64,000 nt of DNA from contig CALXTV010000002.1 in NCBI GenBank assembly GCA_944391505.1, positions 89,787-153,786 of the forward strand, written 5' to 3'. A model generated the notes under the pieces. That model was not told the DNA's origin, ran no database searches, and saw only the letters and a program-made list of their open reading frames with translations. Both the position numbers and the translations under genes were made by a program. Shown here one piece after another: positions 51,500 to 60,772 of this stretch. The stretch's first letter is position 1, and each line of letters starts with the position of its first letter. The stretch comes from an uncultured Alphaproteobacteria bacterium. GTDB taxonomy: Bacteria; Pseudomonadota; Alphaproteobacteria; RF32; CAG-239.

Positions 51500-54289
51500 T
51501 TAGTTGCCGCGGGTGTTTGATTGGGCAGCCCGGATATTGGCAAGTTCTTTTTGTTCCGTCTCAATACGGCCTTTAACGACCTCTTGAGCCTGGTTATCTT
51601 CAAAGCCCAGTTTTCTGAGCATTTTATAATGTTCATCATAATCGACGTAACGGAATTTTCCGTCCGTATGCTTAACAACGCCGAGTTCTGCCAGACGGTT
51701 AATCTGGTCACGGCCGCCGGCCAATGTATCCTTACCTTCAAACAGCTTACCGGCTTTGTATGATTTCAGCGGCTGCGGTTCTGGCTGAGGTTCCGGCTGC
51801 GGTTCCTGTTCAGACGTTTCCTGAACACGGGTATCTACAGGTTCCGAGCCTTTATCCGGAGTATCTTCCGGAGCAGGATCGGAGTGTTCGTTAGGTTCTG
51901 AAACCACTCTTTCCCTCGGGACAACCGGCGTTACCGGTTCTTCGCGTTCTCCGATATAATCAACCAGACGTTCACTTTCGCAGTCGTCAATTATGAAACG
52001 CGAACGGGTGTTCAACAGAACATAGTTCGGATCCAGGTTGCGACCGTACGGCAAATCGGTGCGCTGTCCGTAGTTGTAACCGGTCAGTCCTTTGTGGATT
52101 TCGGAAATCTGCTGTTCTACCGTCAGTTTACGACATTCTTCAGAACCAAGCAGAGCTCTCAACAGCTCGTCGGCATCACCTTTGCGGACATCTGCCGCGC
52201 GCAGCAGAATGGCATGCGCAATCTGGGCATCGGAAGCATCCGGGAAAGCCAGACGAACCTGTCCGTCCATATTCTTTACGTAGAAAATCATTGCTTCCGC
52301 TTTTTGTGTCGCTTCCGCACGGCTGACCTGACTGTTGGTCAGAAGGCGGATAATGCTTTCCTTACTTCTGGCTTCAACTTCCGGCCCATGATAAAAATCG
52401 TCATACTGAACGGAAGGTGCTACATTACCCGTATCGGGAGCTTGTTTTCCGTCATCGGCCGGCGGCGTTTGCGTGTCATTAACGGTACCGGCGTTTTCAG
52501 AATTCGAATCTGTCAAGGTTTCGGTATTATGCTTTTCGGCGTTGAGATAATTGCCGAGCGCGTCGCGTGCCCAGATGCCGCCGGCAAAAGCGGCAATAGA
52601 ACCCAGGCCGATTAACAGACGGCGGTTGCGCTCTTTTTTGTCGCCTGCTTTCTGCGCCTCATAAACACTAACGGCACTGCGGGTCAGCATTGCTGCGCCG
52701 GACAACGTCATTTTCGCCGCACCCATATGCTGGGTTAATACGGCAGCTCTGGCCACTGTATCCAGCGTTTGTCCGGCAGAGGCGGCTTCAGCAGCGGCCA
52801 CGCTCAAATTGCTGATGGCACCATAAACGGCCATACCGGCGCTCAAACCCGCCGAAGCGGTATATAAACTGGCCAGGACCGCGTCTTTTTTGTTTTCCTT
52901 GCAGAATTTTCTGAAACTGGTCCGCTGCTCTTTGGGCTGAGCCATGTATTTATTAATAAAGGGAACGACGTGCTTTTTAACGACATAAAACGTATAAGCA
53001 CCCATACCCAGCGGGCCACCGAAACCGGCGACAAGGGCCATGCCGATTGCCGGCGCGGCTTTTTCGATAACCAGAGCCGCACCGCGCGCCTTACCCCAGG
53101 TTTTGGGTCCGAATTTTTGTTCGCACTTTTCGTCAAACTTTTTAATTTTGTTCTTAAACTTCTGAATAACCGGCAGGCTGCCGACAGCTTTTTCAATCTT
53201 TTCGATTTTGCTGTCAATACGAGCCGATTCCACAGACATGAACCCAAGCACGCTCTCCAGACGGACATGTGCCTTGCTCGGCTTTTTGGCATCGGCCGAA
53301 GTGTAGATGTCTATCTTGTTCTTCAGAACCTGCTGCAGGTGTTCTTTGTTGCCGCCGTAGTTGCTGAAGTCAATCGCATTGCCGCTGATTATCGAATAAA
53401 CGGCCGAATCAATATTCAGTTTTAAGCGGTCGACATATTCTTCTCTGGTAACTTTTTTGCTGTCAAGCAGTTCCGCTTCGGTTCTGATTTTGGCCTGTTC
53501 AACCAATTCGGAAGAAACGTCGTACTTATGTCCTTCGTCATCATAAACATCCAGAACTTCAAGAGACTTTCTGGAATCGTCAAAAGACTTGTTTTTGCTG
53601 TCCAGCGGATCAATCGAAGATGACAATATCTCAAGCTGCTGCATATTTTTGCTGATGTTGATGCTGCCAAGGTGATTCTGATTTACTTCTTCTTCCTTAT
53701 CTTCCTTATCTTCCTTATCTTCCTTATTTTCTTCTTTGGCATCAACAGGTTTTGCCTGAGCTGTTTCCTTTTGGGACGCGGTGCCGGCGGCGGCTAAAAC
53801 CTTCATGGCTTCGTCACGGTCTTTGAACCAGGCGATGCTTTCCAGCGTACCGTTATGCAGAATACCGTGTTCATCAAGATACTTAATCTGCTCGGGAGTC
53901 AGAGCTATCGGCTCCGGTTTGGTCTTCTGAACCGGTTCTTTTTCCTTTACGATGCTTTCAACCCTTTGGTCTTTAACCCGTTTGGAAACGCGGGCGGAAA
54001 TTTCCAGCGCCTTTTTGCCGTTCTCGGTCAGATTGTCCTTTTCGTCAAATCCGACCTCTTCAACCAATTCGCGTAATGCCGCCGCATCTTCCAGAGTCAT
54101 CTTGGACTGAAAATCCGCAGAGCTGCGGGCATAAGCCGAAAGCTGCCCTCTGGCGAAGCCGCTTACCAGCCTGAACAATCCGGCGCTATTCTCATCGGAT
54201 TTCAGAACGGCATACACTTCCGCCAGTTGGGAAAGGCTTAATTTTTCCATGCCGGAATTAACCAATTTTGCTGCTTCCTGAGCATTCAT
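51500..54289 (-). CDS. Large membrane protein of the 51-62 kb cluster (P1), 929 aa
   Basis: Not recognised. Order: an N-terminal helical domain of about 95 residues shared with P2 and P3 (LSQLAEVYAVLKSD, GFARGQLSAYARSSADF, MTLEDAAALRELVEEV); a short helical unit near 135-170; an acidic KED-repeat linker (four 9-bp repeats at 53692-53727); a Gly/Ala-rich block of several membrane helices near 405-575 (GMALVAGFGGPLGMGAYTFYVV, LIGLGSIAAFAGGIWA); then a soluble region with a Pro/Gln/Glu linker and a small C-terminal domain (LAELGVVKHTDGKFRYVDYD). The membrane block resembles that of P2. Good RBS (AAGGAG); promoter TTGAAA-16-TATAAT near 54330. No signal peptide. Effector or surface role is speculation. 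Confidence 0.85.
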   Translation of the reverse strand: MNAQEAAKLVNSGMEKLSLSQLAEVYAVLKSDENSAGLFRLVSGFARGQLSAYARSSADFQSKMTLEDAAALRELVEEVGFDEKDNLTENGKKALEISARVSKRVKDQRVESIVKEKEPVQKTKPEPIALTPEQIKYLDEHGILHNGTLESIAWFKDRDEAMKVLAAAGTASQKETAQAKPVDAKEENKEDKEDKEDKEEEVNQNHLGSINISKNMQQLEILSSSIDPLDSKNKSFDDSRKSLEVLDVYDDEGHKYDVSSELVEQAKIRTEAELLDSKKVTREEYVDRLKLNIDSAVYSIISGNAIDFSNYGGNKEHLQQVLKNKIDIYTSADAKKPSKAHVRLESVLGFMSVESARIDSKIEKIEKAVGSLPVIQKFKNKIKKFDEKCEQKFGPKTWGKARGAALVIEKAAPAIGMALVAGFGGPLGMGAYTFYVVKKHVVPFINKYMAQPKEQRTSFRKFCKENKKDAVLASLYTASAGLSAGMAVYGAISNLSVAAAEAASAGQTLDTVARAAVLTQHMGAAKMTLSGAAMLTRSAVSVYEAQKAGDKKERNRRLLIGLGSIAAFAGGIWARDALGNYLNAEKHNTETLTDSNSENAGTVNDTQTPPADDGKQAPDTGNVAPSVQYDDFYHGPEVEARSKESIIRLLTNSQVSRAEATQKAEAMIFYVKNMDGQVRLAFPDASDAQIAHAILLRAADVRKGDADELLRALLGSEECRKLTVEQQISEIHKGLTGYNYGQRTDLPYGRNLDPNYVLLNTRSRFIIDDCESERLVDYIGEREEPVTPVVPRERVVSEPNEHSDPAPEDTPDKGSEPVDTRVQETSEQEPQPEPQPEPQPLKSYKAGKLFEGKDTLAGGRDQINRLAELGVVKHTDGKFRYVDYDEHYKMLRKLGFEDNQAQEVVKGRIETEQKELANIRAAQSNTRGN

Positions 54290-54329
54290 AACTTTAAACT
54301 CCTTCGTTTAATTCTCACTATTTGAGGGC

Positions 54330-54355
54330 ATTATAGCATAAAATGTGCTTTTTTC
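54330..54355 (-). promoter_or_regulatory. Promoter of P1
   Basis: The minus strand reads TTGAAA, a 16-base spacer ending TATGC, then TATAAT, about 40 bases before the start codon. The extended -10 (TATGCTATAAT) is the same as at flagellin 3. Confidence 0.65.
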
Positions 54356-54392
54356 AATATCTTTTTTGTCAAATTAGACAATTTTTACAAAG

Positions 54393-57300
54393 TTATTCCA
54401 AACGACCGCCGACTCTGATATTGCCGCTGACTTGCCGCGCAGCCTCGTTATTTTGGCTGATGCGGCTTTTGACCTCCTGATAAAATTTTGTCTTTGCGGC
54501 CTGTCGTTCCGATGCGGTTCCGCTGTTTAACTCATTATACATAGGATGATCTTTGTCCACTTCAATACGCAGACGCATTTTGTTTTCATCTGAGCCGACA
54601 TGGACTTCCGTCATCCGGAAAGCATGGCCGTCTGCCGTAACGCCGGCATATTGCAGGTTGCCCTGCTTGTCCGGCTGGGTTATGACGGCGCCGCGCGGCA
54701 GTTTTTCCGCATCGGCAAGAGTTATGGTCGCATGACGGTCTATTGATTTGTTCCAGGCATTTTCCATGTTTTGATAATTCGCATCCAATCTCGTTGCCTG
54801 AGTATTAGATTCATTCCGAGGCGATTGAGAAGCTGCCGGTACCGGCTCCTGCTTCTTCTCCTCAGGTGCCGCGGTGCGCGTTTCGGATTCTTTCTTTTCT
54901 GTTGGCACCGTATCATTTTCGGTCGGCTGAGACGGAGTTTGAGGAGTCTGATCCCGGAGAACTTCCGGTTCCTGCAGGGTTCTCCATTCGCCCTGTTCCC
55001 GTGCGGCTGTTTCTTTTTCCTGATTTTCGCGATATTGTCCGCGTTTGCTTAACTCATCAACTTTGGCTTCCGCTTCGGCATACCGCTGTTCCATTATCTG
55101 CCTCGGCCCCTGTTCCTTCATTCTGGCCAGCAGTTCTTCGCGTTCCTTAAGCAGTTCAACGGCTTTTCCATAATGTTTCTGGTTGGACAAAACATCTTTG
55201 TAATATTCGCGAACGGCCTGTTTGTCCGCCCGATAATCGCCGGTCATTTCCGGAGCCGTAGTTTTGTCGATGCCGTATTTCTTCAAATCTTTCTGAATTT
55301 CGGTCATACGACGTTCCATCTTCAGACGATCTTTAATTTCATCCCCCAGATGATTACGTTCGGCTTTGGCCAGTTTAATCTCTTTTTTGGAGAACTCCAT
55401 CTGCTTTTTGACTTCGTCTTTCATAGACAAAGCAAGTTTTCTCTCGGCCTCAATCCGGCGCGGGTCATCCACGGGCAGATGCTGCAAGGAGCTGACTTCC
55501 TTTTCTGCCTGAGAGACTTTTTCGACGGATTCCTTCCATGCCCTTTCGGCAAGAGCGGCCTCGTTTTGCGCTTTAAGCAAGTCCTTATCGACCCGCTCCT
55601 GTTCCCGAGCCGGCACATTTTCATTTTCGCCTTCTTTGGAGGCTTCGGGCTTTTGAGCAAACGTTTTGGCAAAGGCCTCAGCCTCTTCGGTTTTGCCGTC
55701 GGTGCGCAACTGACAGTACTGTAAATATGCCTTGTTGGCTTCGAACTGCCAGTTTTCGGTTTTGCCGTCCTGAAAAGTCCTCATCATGTTTTCATAAAGT
55801 TTGCGGTCGGCCTCCGACATTTTTTCAATATCAAGCATTTTGGTGCCGGTCGGCTGATTTTCCGGATTCTCAACGCGGGCTTCTCCGGTTTTGGGAGTGC
55901 CGGCACCGGTTTTCGGTGTATTACCGTCCGCTTCGTTAACTGCGGCATTGCCGTTCGGGCGGTAGGAATAACCGGTACCTCCCTGTGCGCGGACATCATT
56001 CAGATAATGGCCGGTGCTATCAACATTGGCAGATGAGCGGCTGATGATTTCCATATCCGCCTTACTCAAAGCTTCGCCTTTAAGCGCGCGGGAGAAAGTA
56101 TCGCGGATATTGGTGCCGTCGACGGTCATAATTTTGTCATTAGGTGCCAGCAGGCGAGCCTGTTCCAATTTGTAGAAAGCTTCTTCCGGGTTTTTGATGC
56201 CGGCGGCTTTCAACTGGCTGTAAACCTTGTTCATGTCAACGTCGGGGTGTCTCTCCGCATTGCGAGCCAGCATGTTTTTCAGCTGCGCTTCGGAAGCCAG
56301 CCCGGTATCCGCACCCTGATTTCCGTTTTCAGAACCGCGAACCCCTGCCTCCTGTTTTTCCGTTGTCGGCGTTTCTTTGGCCAAAGGACCAAGCTCCTCG
56401 ACACGCTTGTCCAGCAGTATCGCTTTCTGCGCCGGGGACATATTCTCATAGACTTTCGGATTAACGCCCAATTCGTGCAGTTTGGCATCAAGCTGGTTTT
56501 CGTTTGTGTGAGCCAAATCCGGCGTATGCGACAACTGCTGAGGCTGAACTTTCGGCGCGGCACCGGTAATGCCGTCTACGCCGGTATCATCATGGCTTGC
56601 AAAACGATCCCGGAGCCAGCCGGTCAGTTTATCGCTGTATTCGGCGGAAAAAATACCGACGGCACCGCCGAGAACCGAAAGACCGGCGGTTACTGCCGCT
56701 TGTTTGTAAAGTTTCTTGCGTCTGTCCTTGTCTTTTTCATTAAGGGCGGCGCGAAAATCCATACCGGCATTGGTCAAGCCGGAGGTAACGGAGATAGTGC
56801 CGCGAATGGCCGCTTTGAGCAACCGATCACCGGCCTTGGCGGCTGCCGTATCACCAATGGCGCGACCGACAAAGCCGACGGCATTCCAGCCGTGCTGAGC
56901 AACGTCAATACCGCCAAAAGTTATGGAAACACCGCTTAACACGATTGACGAACTAAGAGACAAAAGTTCTTTGGGGTTTTTCCGGAGATAAGTCCAGTAT
57001 GAACCGTCAAACCCGCTCTCCCGGTAAGTTTGATAAGATTTCCGAACCAACTGAACAGAACGGTAAGCAGACAATACCGCCAGACCGACACCTCCGGTCG
57101 TGAGGCCGACGGCAGTACTGACCATGGCTTTTTTGACTTCGGCATAAAGTTTGGGATGCTTTTCTTTCATGCGGGCATCAAACTTTAAGGCTCTTTCTTT
57201 CAGGCTCAGATGTCCGGTCTTTTCGGCAATACGGCTATTGACGGCTACCTGATTGCGGCCGTTGGCAATGATAACGGCTGCGGCTGTCGTGCCTCTCAGA

Positions 57301-58199
57301 CTATAATTGCCGGAAGGATATTTGTCTTTATACGCTTTGACCTTGTCGTTAAACTCTTTGACTTTCTTTTCAAGCTCTTCTTCCTCTTCCGGGGTCAGAT
57401 TGTCCTTATGCGATAAAAGCTCGGCGTTTTCCACCTTAAAATCGGCCAAAAGCTGCGCGTCAAGCATTTGAAATGCCATGGCGTCGGCATGACTGCCGAT
57501 TGCCTGAAGCAGTCTTTTTCTTTTTTCGTCAGAGCTTAAACCGGCAAAGGCAGGATTTACGGCCAACTCACTTTCTGCCTGCAAAATTGCCATTTCCAGC
57601 ATTTCGCGGCGAAGTTCGTCTTTACTCTTAATGCCGTCTTCCTTACCTGCCTGCAAATCAATATGCTCAAAAAATTCGACGACATTGGCCATCTCGGGGT
57701 GGAGCAGTTTGCCGTCCTTATCTTTGCCAAAAGCATCAAAATCTTTCAGAACGGCATCCATTTCGGCCAGATTTTTATCAATAAATTCTTTGGACGAGGG
57801 CGTTAAATGCGTCAGACCGTTTTTGGCGTCAAAATCTCTTCTTTCGCGATTGACACGATCGGTGGCGGGGGTCTGACGTCTGTCGGCATCGGGCTGATGA
57901 ACGGCAGCAAGTTCGGCTTCCAGAGCTACAATGCCGTTCATATCTTCCAGTGCAAGGTTTTCCTTACCGTCGGCAAAATCTTTTACTTTCTTTTGGGCAA
58001 ATTCGTCAAGTCTGGCAAAGGCAGTGCCGGCGTCACCGATTTCACCGTTGTGTGCCTTCAAAATGCGATATATCCGGCTCAGTTCGTCCGGCGTCAGATC
58101 TTCCAGACCTCTGTTGACCCGTTCTATTGCCTGTTGCAGTTCTTTTTGCTTGTTTTCATCGCTGCCGCTCTGGTTCGCATTGTTTGTTTCGTCTACCAT
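54393..58199 (-). CDS. Giant membrane protein of the 51-62 kb cluster (P2), about 1268 aa
   Basis: Start at 58199 (GAGGGCACG upstream); a longer ATG 18 bases earlier has no ribosome site. The N-terminal domain is shared with P1 and P3 (LTPDELSRIYRILKAHNG, LDEFAQKKVKDFADGKENL, LEDMNGIVALEAELA). A helical region follows, then a membrane block near residues 340-540 (TAVGLTTGGVGLAVLSAY, ELLSLSSSIVLSGVSITFGG, AAVTAGLSVLGGAVGIFSAE) like that of P1. The C-terminal 600 residues are soluble, with coiled coils (NEAALAERAWKESVEKVSQA) and Gln/Pro-rich linkers. No signal peptide. Function unknown. Confidence 0.85.
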   Translation of the reverse strand: MVDETNNANQSGSDENKQKELQQAIERVNRGLEDLTPDELSRIYRILKAHNGEIGDAGTAFARLDEFAQKKVKDFADGKENLALEDMNGIVALEAELAAVHQPDADRRQTPATDRVNRERRDFDAKNGLTHLTPSSKEFIDKNLAEMDAVLKDFDAFGKDKDGKLLHPEMANVVEFFEHIDLQAGKEDGIKSKDELRREMLEMAILQAESELAVNPAFAGLSSDEKRKRLLQAIGSHADAMAFQMLDAQLLADFKVENAELLSHKDNLTPEEEEELEKKVKEFNDKVKAYKDKYPSGNYSLRGTTAAAVIIANGRNQVAVNSRIAEKTGHLSLKERALKFDARMKEKHPKLYAEVKKAMVSTAVGLTTGGVGLAVLSAYRSVQLVRKSYQTYRESGFDGSYWTYLRKNPKELLSLSSSIVLSGVSITFGGIDVAQHGWNAVGFVGRAIGDTAAAKAGDRLLKAAIRGTISVTSGLTNAGMDFRAALNEKDKDRRKKLYKQAAVTAGLSVLGGAVGIFSAEYSDKLTGWLRDRFASHDDTGVDGITGAAPKVQPQQLSHTPDLAHTNENQLDAKLHELGVNPKVYENMSPAQKAILLDKRVEELGPLAKETPTTEKQEAGVRGSENGNQGADTGLASEAQLKNMLARNAERHPDVDMNKVYSQLKAAGIKNPEEAFYKLEQARLLAPNDKIMTVDGTNIRDTFSRALKGEALSKADMEIISRSSANVDSTGHYLNDVRAQGGTGYSYRPNGNAAVNEADGNTPKTGAGTPKTGEARVENPENQPTGTKMLDIEKMSEADRKLYENMMRTFQDGKTENWQFEANKAYLQYCQLRTDGKTEEAEAFAKTFAQKPEASKEGENENVPAREQERVDKDLLKAQNEAALAERAWKESVEKVSQAEKEVSSLQHLPVDDPRRIEAERKLALSMKDEVKKQMEFSKKEIKLAKAERNHLGDEIKDRLKMERRMTEIQKDLKKYGIDKTTAPEMTGDYRADKQAVREYYKDVLSNQKHYGKAVELLKEREELLARMKEQGPRQIMEQRYAEAEAKVDELSKRGQYRENQEKETAAREQGEWRTLQEPEVLRDQTPQTPSQPTENDTVPTEKKESETRTAAPEEKKQEPVPAASQSPRNESNTQATRLDANYQNMENAWNKSIDRHATITLADAEKLPRGAVITQPDKQGNLQYAGVTADGHAFRMTEVHVGSDENKMRLRIEVDKDHPMYNELNSGTASERQAAKTKFYQEVKSRISQNNEAARQVSGNIRVGGRLE

Positions 58200-58217
58200 T
58201 TTCGTGCCCTCACGCAT

Positions 58218-58453
58218 TTATAACTAATTTTAGTTTAGTACAAAAATTCGAAAATTTCAATAATTTTTGTCAATAAACTTTAAAATAGTTATTTTTCTTA
58301 CAGTTGCGAAAATGTTATCGAAAAAAGATTAATATTTATTTTATGCGTTAACGACTGTTGCGGGCGCATTTGTCGGCGGAAAATGCCGTATTGTTTTAGC
58401 CGAGAAAATATGGTATTATATTTAATATATAGTAATTACCTGCGAGAATACAC
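58218..58453. other. Divergent intergenic region
   Basis: About 236 AT-rich bases between P2 and the 232-residue plus-strand gene. It holds promoter-like boxes both ways: TTGAAA-17-TAAACT for P2 (minus strand) and TTGTTT-17-TATTAT for the plus-strand gene. No RNA gene or repeat is evident. Confidence 0.5.
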
Positions 58454-59152
58454 ATGAGCGACAATCAGGATACTGAACAAGAAAAAAATGACGACAAAAA
58501 GGCATTTAAAACCCGGAACGAACTGCAAAACAGAACCGAGAGCAGGCCTTATTTTGAAAAAATCCGCAAGCTGAAAGAAAACAGCCAGAGGCTGAAACAA
58601 AAGGCCGATAATGAAATGAAACGCGTACGGGAAATGATGAAGCGGAAAAAAGAAGAACTCAAGGCGGCAAAAAATAAAACGGACAAAAAATTAATCCAGG
58701 CAGACTATCATTTTCTACGGGGCGCATTAAGAGAACTTCCATCGCTGAAATTTAAAATCACGGGTGATATAACCAAAATGAATCTTATTCTGGCAACAAA
58801 GATCAAAATGCCCTACAGGGTTATGGTCGATTTTGAACTCAAGCCCCTACCCAGCCAAAGACAGAAGAATAAAGACAGAGATCAGGATAAAGATAAGGGT
58901 AAAAAAAACTCGCCCAATGATAAAAATAATGACAAAGCCAATGGCCAAAACAGCAAGAAAAATAATCGGAATCAGGCAAACAGTCAAAAAGAAAACCGGC
59001 AAAAACTGCGGCAGGATATCTTGGCGCTCAGCTTACAGGGCATTAACAGAAATCTAACCCCGACAGCACCGCAAAAAAGACCTGTGCAGCAGACCAATAT
59101 TAATTATAACAACAGGCTGTTGCAAAATCTTTTCAACAACGGAAGAATGTGA
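58454..59152 (+). CDS. Highly basic hypothetical protein, 232 aa
   Basis: Not recognised. Very rich in Lys, Asn and Gln. A charged helical N-terminus (KLKENSQRLKQKADNEMKRV, REMMKRKKEELKAAKNK) is followed by a possible small beta domain (LKFKITGDITKMNLILATK, then YRVMVDFELKPL), a Lys/Asp/Asn-rich disordered stretch and a helical end (LRQDILALSLQGINRNL). It is the only plus-strand gene inside the cluster and faces P3. No signal peptide. Nucleic-acid or acidic-partner binding is possible given its charge. Confidence 0.7.
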   Translation: MSDNQDTEQEKNDDKKAFKTRNELQNRTESRPYFEKIRKLKENSQRLKQKADNEMKRVREMMKRKKEELKAAKNKTDKKLIQADYHFLRGALRELPSLKFKITGDITKMNLILATKIKMPYRVMVDFELKPLPSQRQKNKDRDQDKDKGKKNSPNDKNNDKANGQNSKKNNRNQANSQKENRQKLRQDILALSLQGINRNLTPTAPQKRPVQQTNINYNNRLLQNLFNNGRM

Positions 59153-59174
59153 TATTTATTTAAATTGTGTCGGT

Positions 59175-60671
59175 TTATTCGCGGCCGCGGTTTAACATAT
59201 CCGGCGGCATCATTTTACCGGTAACGCCGGCCTGTAATTCGGCGCTTTTTTCATTAACGAACGTATTTTCCGGTTTTATTTCAGTTTCCGGCTTTTTGCG
59301 TTTAAGACGGCCGCTCATACGGAGAATTTTGCGCTTTTCGCGATATTTTTTACGCTCTTCCGGTGTCATGTTGGCAACATTATAATTGCGAATTTTGCGA
59401 CGGACAGCCGGCGACAGTTTTTTAACATAGTCTTTTTTGAGGTCGATTTCTTTCGGTTTGTCCTTGCCGTCAATTTTCATATCTTCGGCAACAGCGGCGA
59501 CAACCGTTTTTTCTTTGGCTTCTTTTGACAGCTCTTCTCCGGCAATAATCTTTTTATGCCCTTCTTTTTTGGCAGTCTTAACTACCTGACGAAATACTTC
59601 AAGCGGCGCTTCTCTTTCGGGTTCTTTTTCCGGCTTTTTTTCAGAATTTTTTTCCGTTTTGGGTTTTGTCCTGACGGGCATCCGTATATTTTTTTCTTTT
59701 TCTTTTACCTTTTTAGGGCCACCGATATAAGCGCTGTTTTCTTCCCGACGCTCAACAACGGCGTTGTATTCGCCTTTTTCTTTGTCTTTTTCCGTATCAA
59801 AAAGCTTGGTCACAACCGCTTTTTTATCTTTGACGGTTTCGGCAACAACCGCATTATTGGCGGCAAATTCTTTCCAATCGGCCGTTTCTTTAGCCAGCAT
59901 GGCCTCGCTAATCTGCCGTTCGCGAACTTTTTCGGCGCTGTTATCGGCAACGGCATGAATTTCAAACTGTTTTTCGGTCAAATCGGAGCCAAGCGCATTT
60001 TCGTCGGTTTTGCCCTTGTCCAGCTCCTTTTCTTCATTGGTCTTTTCGGCAGCGGTTTCCGGCGCGGCATAAGGCGCTTTGGCACTGCCGGTTTCAACTT
60101 GTTTGGCAATATCTTCCTGCATGGACTGCAGGGCGCCCGCGTCCATTTTGTGCGCGTCGAGTATCTGCGCCATCTGCTCCTGCATTTTTTCGGCCGCCGC
60201 CTGCGAAATCCCTCCGGCAGCAATTTCTTTTTTATCGCCGATTTCCATACCGGAGACACCGTCCGGCTTATAATCCGCTCCCTGTTCCCGAACCGGTTTG
60301 AGCATGGCGGCCTTGAACTCTTCGGCACTCATACCGCAGCGGGGATCATAAATGTCCAACTCTCCGGTGGCGGTGTTTTTGAACCCCTTGACCTTGGCAA
60401 AGGCCTGCAACGCTTCAGTCGAGACCTTGCCGCCGTCCATGGCCGAACCATTAAGATTCTGATCGTTAATCAGACCATAAATAAGCTTGTATTCAGCGGC
60501 GTTTTGAATAAGCGCAGAACCGTCGGCAAAAGCCTTAACCCGACCGGCGGTATAGTTTCGCAGCTGTTGACGGAGTTCGGCCTGTTCCGGCAAGGACATA
60601 TCAAGGTGCTTGTCCACAAAACTAAGCTCCTTATAATCCATCGATTGCCAGTTATAAGTATTTTCGGCCAT
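59175..60671 (-). CDS. Charged protein of the 51-62 kb cluster (P3), 498 aa
   Basis: Not recognised. The N-terminal domain is related to that of P1 and P2 (LRNYTAGRVKAFADGSALI, then YKLIYGLINDQNL). It has no membrane helix. The middle is helical (EKMQEQMAQILDAHKMDAGALQSM); the C-terminal third is Lys/Glu-rich and very basic (RRKIRNYNVANMTPEERKKY). ATG with GGAGGAGC upstream; promoter TTGCAG-16-TAAAAT. It is transcribed apart from P4, whose terminator is at 60744-60765. Confidence 0.82.
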   Translation of the reverse strand: MAENTYNWQSMDYKELSFVDKHLDMSLPEQAELRQQLRNYTAGRVKAFADGSALIQNAAEYKLIYGLINDQNLNGSAMDGGKVSTEALQAFAKVKGFKNTATGELDIYDPRCGMSAEEFKAAMLKPVREQGADYKPDGVSGMEIGDKKEIAAGGISQAAAEKMQEQMAQILDAHKMDAGALQSMQEDIAKQVETGSAKAPYAAPETAAEKTNEEKELDKGKTDENALGSDLTEKQFEIHAVADNSAEKVRERQISEAMLAKETADWKEFAANNAVVAETVKDKKAVVTKLFDTEKDKEKGEYNAVVERREENSAYIGGPKKVKEKEKNIRMPVRTKPKTEKNSEKKPEKEPEREAPLEVFRQVVKTAKKEGHKKIIAGEELSKEAKEKTVVAAVAEDMKIDGKDKPKEIDLKKDYVKKLSPAVRRKIRNYNVANMTPEERKKYREKRKILRMSGRLKRKKPETEIKPENTFVNEKSAELQAGVTGKMMPPDMLNRGRE

Positions 60672-60743
60672 TTGCTCCTCCGTTGCTTAAGATAAGATTA
60701 TTTTAGCAAATTTTAAGCAAACTGCAATCTTTTTGCACAAAAA

Positions 60744-60765
60744 AGCCTTCCGAATACGGAAGGCT
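60744..60765 (-). terminator. Terminator after P4
   Basis: AGCCTTCCG-TATT-CGGAAGGCT followed by TTTTTTG on the minus strand. Confidence 0.88.
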
Positions 60766-60772
60766 GATTTTT

